Of a stretch of 64,000 bases of DNA, positions 41,726 through 51,521 are shown one piece after another. The notes under the pieces were generated by a model. That model did not search any database, was not told where the DNA came from, and worked only from the letters and a program-made list of their open reading frames with translations. This stretch comes from Calothrix sp. PCC 7716. Lineage in GTDB: Bacteria; Cyanobacteriota; Cyanobacteriia; Cyanobacteriales; Nostocaceae. How positions within the stretch are numbered: position 1 is the stretch's first letter; each line of letters begins with the position of its first letter. A program made the translations under genes and the position numbers. The DNA lies in the NCBI RefSeq assembly GCF_019977735.1, contig NZ_AP025018.1:2666001-2730000 (forward strand), read 5' to 3'.

Positions 41726-43006
41726 CTAAAGTACTGAGCGTCCTAAATAGGATTGTAAAACTTCGGGAATCCGTACAGTACCATCAGCTTGTTGGTAGTT
41801 TTCTAAAACAGCTGCCATAGTTCTGCCAATAGCTAAACCTGAACCATTAAGTGTGTGAATATAAGAGGTTCCTTTTTTTCCAGCTTCTTTAAAACGAATG
41901 TCTCCACGTCTTGCTTGAAAGTCCATAAAGTTGGAGCAACTGGAAATTTCGCGGTATTTTTCAGAGGAAGGTAGCCAAACTTCTAAATCATAGGTTTTTG
42001 CCGCACCAAAACCTAAATCACCCGTGCATAACTCTATAACGCGGTAGGGTAATTTCAATGCTTGTAATATAGCTTCGGCATTGCCTACTAATTTTTCGAG
42101 TTCTTCAAACGACGTACTAGGGTTTACGAATTTAACAAGTTCAACTTTGTTAAATTGATGTAAACGTATTAAACCTCGCATATCGCGTCCATAGCTTCCT
42201 GCTTCGCGTCGAAAACAGGGGGTATAAGCGCAGTGATATATGGGTAAATTTTCTGCTGCTAGAACTTCTCCTCGATAAAGGTTTGTGACGGGTACTTCTG
42301 CTGTAGGTATTAGCCATAAGTCATCTGCTGCACACTTAAAGCTTTCTTCTGCGAATTTTGGCAGTTGTCCTGTTGCTGTTAGTGATTCGGTATTAACTAA
42401 TATTGGTGGAATTACTTCTATGTATCCGGCGCCTATTTGGGTATTGAGCATAAATTGTATCAATGCTCGTTCTAATGCGGCGCCTGCTCCAATAAGTGTA
42501 ACAAAGCGGCTTTGAGCTACTTTTACCGCGCGTTCAACATTCATTATTCCGAGTTTTTCAGCAATTTCCCAGTGAGGAATAATACTTTTGTTTTGAGGTA
42601 TATACTCAGTACCCCATTTTCTAACTTCTACATTTTCATCTTCATTTTTGCCAACAGGTGTAGATTCACTGGGCAAATTCGGCAGTGCGAGTACAAATTC
42701 TTTAATTCTATCTTTTATTTCTTTTTCTTGTGGTTCTAATGAACTAATTTGTTCTTTAACAGATTTGCCTTCTTCTTTTAAAGTAGCGATTTCAGTAGAT
42801 GACGGGTTGGAACCTGCTTTAATTTTTTGTGGAATTAATGCGGCAATTTCGTTTCCGCGTGCTTGAAGTTGATTTCGGGTTGCTTCGAGTTCGCGTTGTT
42901 GTTTATCTAATTCTAGTATGGGTTGAATATCAAAATTACCGCCGCGCGTATTTAAGCGCTGCTGTACTAATTCTGGATTTTCGCGTATTTGCTTGATATC
43001 TAGCAC
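41726..43006 (-). CDS. serS: seryl-tRNA synthetase
   Basis: 426 residues. The N-terminal coiled-coil tRNA arm (about 25-105) precedes the class II catalytic domain with motif 2 [32 protein letters not shown] and motif 3 [18 protein letters not shown]. It charges tRNA-Ser and tRNA-Sec-type isoacceptors with serine in the cytoplasm. Full length. First gene of the serS-rseP-nth run on the minus strand. Confidence 0.98.
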   Translation of the reverse strand: MLDIKQIRENPELVQQRLNTRGGNFDIQPILELDKQQRELEATRNQLQARGNEIAALIPQKIKAGSNPSSTEIATLKEEGKSVKEQISSLEPQEKEIKDRIKEFVLALPNLPSESTPVGKNEDENVEVRKWGTEYIPQNKSIIPHWEIAEKLGIMNVERAVKVAQSRFVTLIGAGAALERALIQFMLNTQIGAGYIEVIPPILVNTESLTATGQLPKFAEESFKCAADDLWLIPTAEVPVTNLYRGEVLAAENLPIYHCAYTPCFRREAGSYGRDMRGLIRLHQFNKVELVKFVNPSTSFEELEKLVGNAEAILQALKLPYRVIELCTGDLGFGAAKTYDLEVWLPSSEKYREISSCSNFMDFQARRGDIRFKEAGKKGTSYIHTLNGSGLAIGRTMAAVLENYQQADGTVRIPEVLQSYLGRSVL

Positions 43007-43117
43007 AAGTTTTCTCTAGCTCTAACTATCTAAATAATTAATATCGCATTGCCAATACACCACCATATATTAATTTTGGCTTAATAGTTCTGCAAATAAA
43101 GTATAGTACATCCCAAT

Positions 43118-43678
43118 TTATTTTGTAATTCGATTTAGTAACCAGATTGAGCCAATGAGTCCAGCAAAGTGTGCGGAAACTGTGTTGGTATTGGCTTGGA
43201 CTACAAATATATCTAGTGGTTGTATAACTCGACTGGGGTCAAGTTGGGTGATGACACCTGGTTGGGTTGATGTTAAAGCTTTAGTTAGTAGTACACCTAC
43301 AATTGCCTGGGCGCCGACAAGTGTTAGCAAAATACCTACTAAGTGTACGATTAAGCCTAAACGCACAACTTGAACAGTTTCTAATTTACGAGGACGGTTG
43401 TTCGAGTTTGGAGAGTCAAGTCGTCTACCAATTTGAACATATCGAAAAGAAATAAAAATACCTACACCCAAGGCAACGAGTCCACTAATGGCAAAAAATA
43501 CACCTAGTCCGGCGCCTGTGTTAGGAGATGCATTTGCTGGTCTTGGACTAATGCTGGCAAATAGTAAAATTCCGCCAGAGACAACACCTAGAACTAATTG
43601 TGCCCAAAAAGTAATCCAACCGACACGGCGGAAAAGTTGTGCAATTGCGCGCAGTTGAGAATCGTATTTTTCTGTCAT
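43118..43678 (-). CDS. DUF3611 membrane protein (Tic21/PIC1-like)
   Basis: 186 residues with four membrane helices: FWAQLVLGVVSGGILLFAS, LGVFFAISGLVALGVGIFIS, LIVHLVGILLTLVGAQAIVGV and HFAGLIGSIWLLNRI. The pattern and the short helical start LRAIAQLFRRVGWITFW match DUF3611, the cyanobacterial relatives of chloroplast Tic21/PIC1, discussed as iron permease or protein-import component. In the cyanobacterium it should be in the plasma or thylakoid membrane. Single gene. Confidence 0.8.
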   Translation of the reverse strand: MTEKYDSQLRAIAQLFRRVGWITFWAQLVLGVVSGGILLFASISPRPANASPNTGAGLGVFFAISGLVALGVGIFISFRYVQIGRRLDSPNSNNRPRKLETVQVVRLGLIVHLVGILLTLVGAQAIVGVLLTKALTSTQPGVITQLDPSRVIQPLDIFVVQANTNTVSAHFAGLIGSIWLLNRITK

Positions 43679-43970
43679 AGCTTCGAAGCAGCGCTATATA
43701 ATGCGCGGTCACTTTCGTCTACTATCACATATCACATAACAAAAATTCTTTCTAGGTTACTTAAATACAATGTTTCAGTATTATACGGAAATAAAAATGT
43801 ATAATTAGGTATAAATATGATATTATCAACTCCGCCGATTACTGATTTTAAGATGATTTTTTGAACACTGTTGCCTTCGGTAATCACTGTCATAGAAAGT
43901 GATTGTTAAGTTTTACAAAAAATATTGCATTTTACCTTTAAAATATCTTGAGTGGCATTTTATGCTTAAG

Positions 43971-44127
43971 CAGTCCTAATAGACCTGGCGTCACTTAACA
44001 CAAAGGTAATAGCATATGCTGTTACTAGTACCGCTCCTCACCACACAAGATGCTCGCGTTGATTAAGGCTCTGTTTTACAGTGTCTTAAGGACTGTCTCT
44101 CCCATCCCATGATAGTCAGCATGGGAG
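43971..44127 (+). ncRNA. candidate structured RNA upstream of the PadR gene
   Basis: Within a 586-base gap, CAGTCCT (43971-43977) pairs with AGGACTG (44089-44095). They enclose an 8-bp hairpin GTAATAGC (44006-44013)/GCTGTTAC (44018-44025) with loop ATAT and an unpaired CGCTCCTCACCACAC. A terminator-like 7-bp hairpin CTCCCAT (44099-44105)/ATGGGAG (44121-44127) follows. The outline (closing stem, open middle, apical hairpin, end hairpin) is that of a 150-base small RNA. The CTCCTCAC piece recalls the Yfr1 core but is not identical. Strand is inferred from hairpin order. It could instead be a leader of the PadR mRNA. Confidence 0.4.
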
Positions 44128-44264
44128 TTGTGTATATCGGAAACTTGGTGGCATTTTACCCTAAGTAACGTTATATACTTACATAATCAGGGGGTAGCAC
44201 TATATACTGACTAGCATAACTCGTATGCTTAACCCTCAGGCATTTTTATAGCCATTCACCAACC

Positions 44265-44612
44265 ATGAAACTAGAGGATATATATCAGTTTTTTGACAAT
44301 CCTCCGCCAACTTACTTGTGCCAAGAACTTGCGGTATGCTACATTTTATCGGTTTTGCTTAACGAGGGAGAATCTTACGGTACTGAGTTAATCCAGAAAC
44401 TAGAAAACGAATACCCAACTTATCGACTTTCAGACACTGTACTATATAGTGCAATTAAATTTTTGGAAGACGAAAAGGCAATTACTGGTTACTGGAAGAA
44501 GCTCGAAGGGCGAGGTCGTCCTAGACGGATGTACCAAATTTCTCCCGAATGGCAGGAACACGCAAATTCGTTAGCCCAGCTATGGCAAAAGTATATCAAG
44601 GAGAGGTCTTAA
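44265..44612 (+). CDS. PadR-family transcriptional regulator
   Basis: 115 residues. A winged helix: CYILSVLLNEGESYGTELIQKLENEYPTYRLSDTVLYSAIKFLEDEKAITGYWKKLEGRGRPRRMYQISPEW has the PadR recognition helix (SDTVLYSAIKFLED) and the wing GRGRPRRMY. The C-terminal helix is short (PadR-s1 type). Dimeric repressor or activator; ligand unknown. It is 57 bases upstream of the b6f assembly gene on the same strand, and this pairing in cyanobacteria suggests co-transcription. Confidence 0.88.
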   Translation: MKLEDIYQFFDNPPPTYLCQELAVCYILSVLLNEGESYGTELIQKLENEYPTYRLSDTVLYSAIKFLEDEKAITGYWKKLEGRGRPRRMYQISPEWQEHANSLAQLWQKYIKERS

Positions 44613-44668
44613 TTGACGAATAATTGATAATGAATAAATCGTCTCTAATCTGAACCTAACTGCTTGTT

Positions 44669-45196
44669 ATGGATAGTGCAATTCTGCCATCGACGTTGAT
44701 GCTAACGATACTTTTACTGGTTGGGCAATTTTTTTTCATCCGTGCCTCGACTAAAGACCGTACCGAAACAGCACAACTAACTTCAAAGCAACTTGAAGCA
44801 ATACTTTTGCCGCAGTTGAAGGAATATTTCCAAGCGCGGTCTTACCGGGTGGCAGCGGTAGACCCGGGCCAAAACCAAGTTACTTTTGAAGGTTTTGTCC
44901 GACCTAGCCTGTTTTTAGCAGTGTTCCTAACGCTTCTATCTACTGTCGGTACATTATGCCTTGCCTTGGTTTTGTCGCAGCTTTTTCCGAACATCGGCAC
45001 CTTCAGTTTGGGGTTGCTGCTTCTAGCGCCTTTAAGTGGATTATATTATTGGAGAAAAGCTGGAAGGCTTGAGAAAGTTTTGCTTCGGGTTGAACCGACA
45101 TCAAGCAATGAAACTTTCCCAAGCCGAATAACTGTAGTTGCTCATCGTGATGAACTTATCCAGTTACGAGAGGCACTACAGTTAGAAGATATTTGA
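44669..45196 (+). CDS. ccbB: cofactor assembly of complex C subunit B (CcbB/CCB2-CCB4 type)
   Basis: 175 residues. A single N-terminal helix (STLMLTILLLVGQFFFIRAS, about 8-27) and a helical pair (about 85-128) frame a basic domain with LTSKQLEAILLPQLKEYFQARSYRVAAVDPGQNQVTFEG and an end with RITVVAHRDELIQLREAL. This is the cyanobacterial relative of CCB proteins that attach haem c(n) to cytochrome b6 in the b6f complex at the thylakoid membrane. Followed by a terminator-like hairpin. Confidence 0.8.
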   Translation: MDSAILPSTLMLTILLLVGQFFFIRASTKDRTETAQLTSKQLEAILLPQLKEYFQARSYRVAAVDPGQNQVTFEGFVRPSLFLAVFLTLLSTVGTLCLALVLSQLFPNIGTFSLGLLLLAPLSGLYYWRKAGRLEKVLLRVEPTSSNETFPSRITVVAHRDELIQLREALQLEDI

Positions 45197-45299
45197 ATAA
45201 ATAGTGTTTCCCAGATTTTACTCGTTCAGATTGTTTAGGCAAGTGCTTAATTTAATCGTCTCGACAAACCTGTGAAAATTACCAGTGCAAATCAAATAT

Positions 45300-45330
45300 G
45301 ATTCTCCATGATGTAACATCGTGGAGAATC
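45300..45330 (+). terminator. GATTCTCCA hairpin
   Basis: GATTCTCCATGATG (45300-45313) pairs with CATCGTGGAGAATC (45317-45330), one mismatch, loop TAA. About 100 bases after ccbB; the following AATTGTACTT is weak as a T-run. The rest of the 350-base gap 45197-45546 shows no gene. Confidence 0.5.
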
Positions 45331-45546
45331 AATTGTACTTACGGTATGCATTATTTTACCCGTTGTAGCCCTTACATTAGTTATTTTGAGGCGGAACGGG
45401 ATGTTAACACAATTGTAAGAAGGCTGGCAAGCGAGCTACATAATTAAGAAAAAATAAATTTTTAAATAAAGGTCGCCTTTTTGCCAGTTAATTATTGTCA
45501 ATGACCAAAAATATCAACTGTCGTTGACATTTGGTAATTGGTTTTT

Positions 45547-45885
45547 TTATCTATCTGCTATAGCCAGTACCTCCTGCCCCGAAGGAGGCTCCAATGTTCT
45601 TAGGCTAGGAAATAGAAAATGATTCTCTTCAACGTACTGAGCACCGAATAAGCCTTTTTCAGCCCAAAAGTATCGGTCTGTAGTATGTTCGTTACGCTTT
45701 ACGAGTAACAAAGCAGGTGGCAGAATACCTTCGGTTTGTATGAACCTTCTGGCTGCCGTTACAGGTTTCTCCTCACCGCTGTCGATGCTATATTGAGGCA
45801 CGTGCTCAAGAATTCGCCGTCCTTCCTGGCGCCTACGGCTCTTCCGCTTGCGTCTCCTTGCCAAGCTAAATTCCTCCTCTTTCAA
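45547..45885 (-). CDS. DUF3155 family protein
   Basis: 112 residues. The family pattern is complete: ARRRKRKSRRRQEGRRILEHVPQYSIDSGEEKPVTAARRFI, then ALLLVKRNEHTTDRYFWAEKGLFGAQYVEENHFLFPSLR. The basic N-terminus suggests RNA or DNA contact. The true start may be the TTG encoding Leu8 (giving MARRRKRK); the upstream ATG adds KEEEFS. Function unknown; found across cyanobacteria. Confidence 0.82.
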   Translation of the reverse strand: MKEEEFSLARRRKRKSRRRQEGRRILEHVPQYSIDSGEEKPVTAARRFIQTEGILPPALLLVKRNEHTTDRYFWAEKGLFGAQYVEENHFLFPSLRTLEPPSGQEVLAIADR

Positions 45886-46182
45886 GCAAAAAGATTGTAG
45901 TTATAGCTACAAAATCCGTCGTAATTATAAAATTTATAAATTAAAAAATCAACTGTTTTTAAATAAATGATACAACTCTTTAGGACAAGGCGTAAAACTT
46001 TTTAGCAGAAATGTTCAAAAATAATACCGCAGCAGGTTGATAAATCAAAATTGGTAAAAAAATATTGTCGGGGAAAGAAGGTGTAACCTATGCCTGGGTC
46101 AGTTAACACAATAATCCGGAGAGCGTTATTATTGTTAAGTACCTTTGTGGCTTGGAGCGTAATTGCCAAGCAATAGCTAAAA

Positions 46183-47484
46183 ATGTTAATGTCCGCCAGT
46201 ACGGAGTTTATTGCTCTGGTAAGGGAGCAGATGGCGCTGTTGGCCCAAGGGCTGGGAGCATCTTTGAGTATTTTATATTTGACTACTGAACTTGTTGAAG
46301 CCCATGTAACTGAGGCAAAATTAGTTCCTGTGGTGATTTTCCCCGAAACAGCAGCGATAATCGGCGCCGATACAAACAAGGATGATTTAAACACTTTTAG
46401 TTCTTTAGTACAGAATAACGCGATAAGTAGTACTATTGATAGTACTAACAATGTGAATGCGATTTTTCTACCTAATATAGATAACGTAGATAACCAATTG
46501 GTTTTGCCGTTGGTTCACGAAAATATGATGTTGGGCGTTTTAGTGACAACGTGTACTCTTGGAAGAATGTGGAATGAACAAGAGCGAGGCGAAATTAAAC
46601 GAGTTGTACAAACACTGGCGATAGCGTGCATTTTAGACCAGAAACGAGCCTGGTTGCATTCTCAGTTACATTCGTCCCAAATTATTCAGGAAAAACAACA
46701 AGATTTACTAGATAGCTTGTTACATCAATTCCGTAACCCGTTAACTGCATTACGAACTTTTGGCAAATTATTAATGAAGCGGTTGCAACCAGGAGACAAA
46801 AATCGTGAGGTTGCGACATCGATTGTGCGTGAAAGCGACCGTTTGCAGGAATTGCTTCAGAAATTTGATGAAGTGATAGATTTAAGAGCTTCTGAATTTG
46901 CTCCTCTGCTACAGTCTAATAAACAGTTACAAGCTTCGGTGCCTACATCAAAATCGCCAAAAAGAGCATTATTATTACCGGGTTCAGATGAACTAGAAAC
47001 TGATTGCGATGTTAAAGATATACTTTTACCACTATTAGACTCTGCAAATGCCATTGCTGCCGAGCGAGGTTTACAGTTAATTTGTAATATACCAAGTCAG
47101 TTACCTTTGTTACGAGCGTCGAGTAAAGCATTGCGCGAAGTTTTCAGCAATATTATTGATAATGCTTTGAAATATACTCCTAGTGGAGGAAAAGTTTTAG
47201 TTGAAGCGGGGCTTTTTAAGGGGAATATGCAAGGAGTAGAGATTAGTGATACAGGTCCAGGTATTCCACGACAAGATTTAGAGCATCTTGGTGAACGTCA
47301 TTACCGAGGGGTGCAAGCACAAACAGATATTCCGGGAACAGGATTAGGTATTTCTATTGCTCAACAGTTAATAGAGCAAATGCAGGGCGAAATTCAAGTA
47401 ATAAGCCCTGCAATTAATTCAGTAATTAAATCGTCCGACATTGTAGGAACCACTTTTATTGTATGGTTGCCAGTTGCTGTGTAG
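46183..47484 (+). CDS. GAF-domain sensor histidine kinase (Hik2/CSK-like)
   Basis: 433 residues from ATG 46183 (or 46189). The N-terminal GAF domain (about 10-165) is followed by HisKA with LLHQFRNPLTALRTFGKLLMKRL (phospho-accepting His in LLHQFRNP) and a HATPase domain with N-box IIDNALKYTP, DTGPGIPRQDL and GTGLGISIAQQLI. No membrane helix, so it is soluble. The H-box wording matches the Hik2/chloroplast sensor kinase group, which senses redox of the photosynthetic chain; I am moderately sure. No response regulator is adjacent. The next gene downstream is convergent, with the GGCAGTGCCC palindrome between. Confidence 0.85.
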   Translation: MLMSASTEFIALVREQMALLAQGLGASLSILYLTTELVEAHVTEAKLVPVVIFPETAAIIGADTNKDDLNTFSSLVQNNAISSTIDSTNNVNAIFLPNIDNVDNQLVLPLVHENMMLGVLVTTCTLGRMWNEQERGEIKRVVQTLAIACILDQKRAWLHSQLHSSQIIQEKQQDLLDSLLHQFRNPLTALRTFGKLLMKRLQPGDKNREVATSIVRESDRLQELLQKFDEVIDLRASEFAPLLQSNKQLQASVPTSKSPKRALLLPGSDELETDCDVKDILLPLLDSANAIAAERGLQLICNIPSQLPLLRASSKALREVFSNIIDNALKYTPSGGKVLVEAGLFKGNMQGVEISDTGPGIPRQDLEHLGERHYRGVQAQTDIPGTGLGISIAQQLIEQMQGEIQVISPAINSVIKSSDIVGTTFIVWLPVAV

Positions 47485-47487
47485 TAG

Positions 47488-47512
47488 TAGGTAGTGTGGG
47501 CAGTGCCCACCT
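47488..47512. repeat. GTGGGCAGTGCCCAC palindrome
   Basis: Perfect 15-base palindrome-like element (GTGGGCAGTGCCCAC) between convergent genes, same family as 24850 and 38302. Confidence 0.6.
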
Positions 47513-47514
47513 TA

Positions 47515-48768
47515 CTATTTAAGGGAAATCTGCAAGTTTTGACCGATAGTCATTTGGAGGTCGGTGTCGGGGTCGATAACAATTAGGTCAACGCTCTTTC
47601 TACCGAAGAAGGCGCCGATTAAACCGCCAATTGCTGCACCACCAAGAACTTCTTCTGTTGCGATAGCGCGGTCACCAGTTACGGCAGAAACTGCGGCTGC
47701 TGCTCCGGCGCCTAATGCTGCATTTTTAAGTGCAGAACCAATACGGCTACCTTTTTCGATTCTTTGAGTTTTAGTGATTGTTTCAGACTGAGCAGTAATT
47801 TTATATTCAGTACCAGTAGTAGTTACCAATTTATCTGCTATAAATTGTGAACCTTTTGTACCTTTAACTGGTTTAAGTTGACCAATTACTTGGCTACCTG
47901 CTGGAATTACAATTGTTCCTTTATCGGTGACTACGTTTTGAGCAACTGTTAAAGTTAAAGGCGCCGTTTCATCTTGAGTCACAAGAATTTTTTCTGCTTT
48001 GTCGTATTTTACTGGAATTGTAGTACCTTGAGGAATTACAACAGCGACAGGAGGTTTTTCAACTTCGTTAAGTGCGACTATATATGGCGAGTTGATGGCA
48101 GCAACCTGATTAGTACTAACTAATGCTTGATAAATAAATGCTGCTACTTGGGCGCGGGTTGCTACTTGCTCAGGGTTAAGGAACTGAACATTAGGATAGT
48201 TAACTACAATTCGGTTTTCTGTTGCTGCTGCAATTGGTGAGCGAGCATAATTCGCAATATTTGTAGAATCGTTAAAGGTTTGTAGTGTGGTTTCAACGTT
48301 ACCTTGAGGACTAAATTCTAAGCCATTAGCTAGTGAAACTAATACTTGTTGGCGAGGAATTTGTTCTTCTGGAGCGAAACGGTTGTTAGGATACCCAGAC
48401 AAAAACCCTGTAGTGTAAGCTCGTTGAATTGCACTACTTGCCCAGTAATTGCTGCGTACATCTGTAAATGTTGTACCTTGACGAACTGAATTTTTCTGGA
48501 AAGCTTTATTGAGCATCGCGGCAAATTGAGCGCGCGTTACTGGAGCTTGTGGACGGAATGAACCATCAGGAAAACCAGCGATAATATTACGTTGCGCTAA
48601 TTGCTGAATGAACTGCGCTGCCCAATAATCGGACTGCACATCAGTAAATGTAGTTGCTGTTTGAGCGAATGATGGTGCTGATAAGACTATTGGGGCAATT
48701 GTACCTGCGGTAATACCCATAGCCATGAATGCTGCCATACCCGATGATAAACGATTTCTGTGTGCCAT
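47515..48768 (-). CDS. S-layer homology (SLH) domain protein with glycine-zipper C-terminus
   Basis: Start ATG 48768 chosen because GAGGAG lies 12 bases upstream; a longer frame from 48843 adds 25 basic residues. 417 residues. A signal peptide (about 10-36, ending SFAQT) is followed by three SLH repeats (FTDVQSDYWAAQFIQQLAQRNIIAGFPDGSFRP and two more, about 40-225). The C-terminal domain (about 230-417) has VVIPQGTTIPVKYDKAEKILVTQDE and a glycine zipper LGAGAAAAVSAVTG. SLH repeats bind cell-wall polymers in the periplasm. The C-terminal domain has a stand-alone paralogue at 49179-49874. Confidence 0.88.
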   Translation of the reverse strand: MAHRNRLSSGMAAFMAMGITAGTIAPIVLSAPSFAQTATTFTDVQSDYWAAQFIQQLAQRNIIAGFPDGSFRPQAPVTRAQFAAMLNKAFQKNSVRQGTTFTDVRSNYWASSAIQRAYTTGFLSGYPNNRFAPEEQIPRQQVLVSLANGLEFSPQGNVETTLQTFNDSTNIANYARSPIAAATENRIVVNYPNVQFLNPEQVATRAQVAAFIYQALVSTNQVAAINSPYIVALNEVEKPPVAVVIPQGTTIPVKYDKAEKILVTQDETAPLTLTVAQNVVTDKGTIVIPAGSQVIGQLKPVKGTKGSQFIADKLVTTTGTEYKITAQSETITKTQRIEKGSRIGSALKNAALGAGAAAAVSAVTGDRAIATEEVLGGAAIGGLIGAFFGRKSVDLIVIDPDTDLQMTIGQNLQISLK

Positions 48769-48945
48769 TTTTTTATTTCTCCTCAACACTTTTTGCTTTT
48801 GTTTGTTAGTTAATTTGACTTTTTTGGGGCTTGAATGTTCCAAATTTTACACTATTTCAGTAATATCATTTAGATGTAATTATTCCATGAAGTACTGAAT
48901 ATATGAGTACCAAAACTGTTTATTAAAGACATTAAAAAATCCCCT

Positions 48946-49011
48946 AGAAACCGGGTTTATTTTGCAATATCTATAATTAAAATGAAAATTTTACATAGAA
49001 ACCCGGTTTCT
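48946..49011. repeat. paired AGAAACCGGGTTT palindrome element
   Basis: Left half AGAAACCGGGTTTAT (48946-48960, last bases changed), right AGAAACCCGGTTTCT (48997-49011). The spacer is diverged but keeps the same length class. Lies in the 335-base gap between the SLH gene and its paralogue. Confidence 0.75.
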
Positions 49012-49178
49012 AAAACTCTTTTCTGAGCCTGATGTATTGAATGACGCAGTATAAAAAAAATAGTTGCATAGCTCTTAAAAAAATTTTGAGCTTATACCAA
49101 TAATTAAGCGGTCGTCTCTGTTGAGTACGACCGCTGCTTTTTAGGGATGTTAAAAGTCACGTGCAAAGGGTTGAGGTG

Positions 49179-49874
49179 TTATCTGTTGTTTAAAGATACA
49201 GTCAACGGACCAGTTAGTCTTAACGTCAAGTCTCTTTGTGTATCTATAGATATTACTTCTGCATCGTTACGACGTAGTAAGATACTTGCTAAGGCGCCTG
49301 CACCACCGCCAGCTAATAACTCACCAATTTCAATCTTTCTGTTACCTGTAATCAATCCGATAATAGCACCGGCGCCTGCACCGTATGCCGCATCTGTGAG
49401 AATTTGACCAGTATTAGAACTTTTTGTGATTTTCTCTGTATTAGTAACAATATTCGATTCTGCGTAGATTTGTTGCTTGCGTCCATTCGGGAACTCGATT
49501 TCACGCGCGACAAATTGGGCGCCTTTTTGAGAGTTTCTATTAGCTGGCTGAACTTTACCTCTAATTTTACTGTCGCGAGGAATCAACACATTTCCTCTAC
49601 TATCAGTAATGTTATTAGGTACTGTAAGGGTAATATCTACAGTTTCATCTTTGGATACAATAATTTTATCTTTTTCGTATGTAGTTGGAATTCTTGCTCC
49701 GGAACTAATTGTAATGTCACGGTTATAATTACTACCGTTTCTTGGTTGCCCGATTCTATACTGAGCTTTAGCTGGTGACAATATAAATATAGGAGCAACT
49801 GTACCTGTAGTAATTGCCATTGCCATCATGGCAGCAGCACCAGATTTCCAACGGCGAAGGCTTTTCATTTTCAA
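49179..49874 (-). CDS. glycine-zipper periplasmic protein, paralogue of SLH C-domain
   Basis: 231 residues. A signal peptide (about 10-38, ending AKAQY) is followed by ARIPTTYEKDKIIVSKDETVDITLTVPNNI, RDSKIRGKVQPANRNSQKGAQFVAREIEFPNGRKQQIYAES, a glycine zipper AYGAGAGAIIGLITGN and GGGAGALASILLRR. It aligns with the last 190 residues of the neighbouring SLH protein over its whole length, so one derives from a duplication with loss or gain of the SLH part. TrbI/VirB10-like beta-barrel wording (IPAGSxIxGxV) is similar, but no conjugation genes are nearby. Confidence 0.75.
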   Translation of the reverse strand: MKMKSLRRWKSGAAAMMAMAITTGTVAPIFILSPAKAQYRIGQPRNGSNYNRDITISSGARIPTTYEKDKIIVSKDETVDITLTVPNNITDSRGNVLIPRDSKIRGKVQPANRNSQKGAQFVAREIEFPNGRKQQIYAESNIVTNTEKITKSSNTGQILTDAAYGAGAGAIIGLITGNRKIEIGELLAGGGAGALASILLRRNDAEVISIDTQRDLTLRLTGPLTVSLNNR

Positions 49875-50051
49875 GTTTCCTCAATTTTATGAGCGTTAAA
49901 TTAATTGACGTGGAGGTACTGACGAAAGTTTCTAATATTTTTACAACCTGTCTTACGATATATATCTATTGAATGTAGTTTTTGAATAACTGCTAAGACG
50001 TAACTATTGTAAAGTTGTTCCAAAACATCAGAGCTAACTAGTTTATTTACT

Positions 50052-50462
50052 TTATTCAATTAGATAGCTATACCAACCAGTTTCACCGTCACTCTTCTTT
50101 TGTGGTTGCAGCAGGCGCCATGTTTTGCCTTCCTTTTGTAACTGCATGTAAACTTCAAATGGCTTTTTGGGCTGCGTCAGTTCGCGCTCGCTCAGTTTTA
50201 ACGATAAATCGTAAGTTCCTTTAACTATGTAAGCAGGTAAGGTGTTGATTGTTTTAGATTGTAGCTGTTTAATTGCTAGATGCTTAACGTTAAATCCTTT
50301 CACATCTAAATCTAGCTGCTTACTCAGCTGCTGTTGAGTTTGCTCTAGTTGAACTGCAATGGCTTTTTTGACCAACCCGTTTGTTGGTGTCAGTGGGTTA
50401 CTGTTACATCCGCTTAGTAACACTACCATCACAGCTATTACAATTAACCGAACCATTATCAC
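50052..50462 (-). CDS. putative lipoprotein (136 aa)
   Basis: 136 residues. A lipoprotein signal (about 1-19) has lipobox VLLSGC (Cys19). The rest is a small alpha/beta domain, KAIAVQLEQTQQQLSKQLDLDVKGFNVKHLAIKQLQ..., with a strand-rich end including YIVKGTYDLSLKL and WRLLQPQ. Likely attached to an envelope membrane facing the periplasm. Family not recognised. Confidence 0.7.
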   Translation of the reverse strand: MIMVRLIVIAVMVVLLSGCNSNPLTPTNGLVKKAIAVQLEQTQQQLSKQLDLDVKGFNVKHLAIKQLQSKTINTLPAYIVKGTYDLSLKLSERELTQPKKPFEVYMQLQKEGKTWRLLQPQKKSDGETGWYSYLIE

Positions 50463-50549
50463 TGCTCCTTTTTTAAAACTTACATCTTAATAATAAGGGA
50501 GAGGCGCCTGACTGAAGGCAGTGGGACAAACTGAGCTTTTTGGGGTCTT

Positions 50550-51521
50550 CTACGGTGTACACATAAGTCTTAAGCAGTCAAATAAATGTAAACCAAATTG
50601 TTGTGATAATTCTTCGCAAACTTTGACGCCACGGATGCTGTTACCTCGTGCGTCTAATAAAGGGGAAAACACTGCTATTCCCATTTGACCCGGAACTACG
50701 GCAATAATTCCACCACTAACACCGCTTTTTGCTGGTAGTCCAACCTTATATGCCCATTCTCCGGCAAAGTTATACATTCCACAGGTGTACATCACACTCA
50801 AAATATCTTTTACATATTGACTATCGACTGCTTGCTCTTTTGTGAGTGGGTTAACACCTTTGTTTGCTAATGCTGCTGCCATTACTGCTAAGTCACGACA
50901 GTTGACCATTACTGCACATTGTTGAAAATATAAATCTAATGATTCGTCAATTTGTCCATCTATCATGCCAAAGTTGAGCATTAAATACGCCATTGCTCTG
51001 TTTCTATGTCCTGTGCTGCGTTCTGATGTAAATACAGATATATCAACAAATACATCTTTACCTACGTAACGTTGGAACATTTCGAGTAATCTATTCAAAC
51101 GTTCGGTGGCGCCTTTACCTTTGATTAAACCTGTAGTGGCAATGGCGCCTGCATTTACCATTGGGTTATAAGGTCGCTTCGATTGCTCGTCTAAAATAAT
51201 TGAGTTAAATGCATCTCCTGTTGGCTCGACTCCAACCCGCTTTAACACATAGTCCCTGCCGTGGTCTTCTAATGCGAGTCCGTGAACAAACACTTTCGAT
51301 ATTGATTGAATTGTAAATAAATGCTCGAAGTCACCGACTTGTACTACGTCACCATTGACGGTAACGATGCAAATACTAAATAAATCAGGGTTTACTTTTG
51401 CCAGTTCTGGAATATAATCTGCGACCGCACCAGTTCGCAATGATTTGTATTTAGAATATAAATCATTCATAAATTCCGATAGCGAAGATGCACTTATGTC
51501 GGTGTTTTTCGTGTCTGTCAT
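50550..51521 (-). CDS. glsA: glutaminase A
   Basis: 323 residues. Serine-dependent glutaminase fold: [17 protein letters not shown] (S-x-x-K motif), [64 protein letters not shown] and [25 protein letters not shown]. It converts glutamine to glutamate and ammonia in the cytoplasm. Single gene; full length. Confidence 0.97.
   Translation of the reverse strand: MTDTKNTDISASSLSEFMNDLYSKYKSLRTGAVADYIPELAKVNPDLFSICIVTVNGDVVQVGDFEHLFTIQSISKVFVHGLALEDHGRDYVLKRVGVEPTGDAFNSIILDEQSKRPYNPMVNAGAIATTGLIKGKGATERLNRLLEMFQRYVGKDVFVDISVFTSERSTGHRNRAMAYLMLNFGMIDGQIDESLDLYFQQCAVMVNCRDLAVMAAALANKGVNPLTKEQAVDSQYVKDILSVMYTCGMYNFAGEWAYKVGLPAKSGVSGGIIAVVPGQMGIAVFSPLLDARGNSIRGVKVCEELSQQFGLHLFDCLRLMCTP

Noticed and set aside
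44031-44046. Yfr1 small RNA call from CGCTCCTCACCACAC
   Set aside because: The Yfr1 core is ACUCCUCACAC; this differs by a base change and an insertion, and the flanking hairpins are differently spaced.
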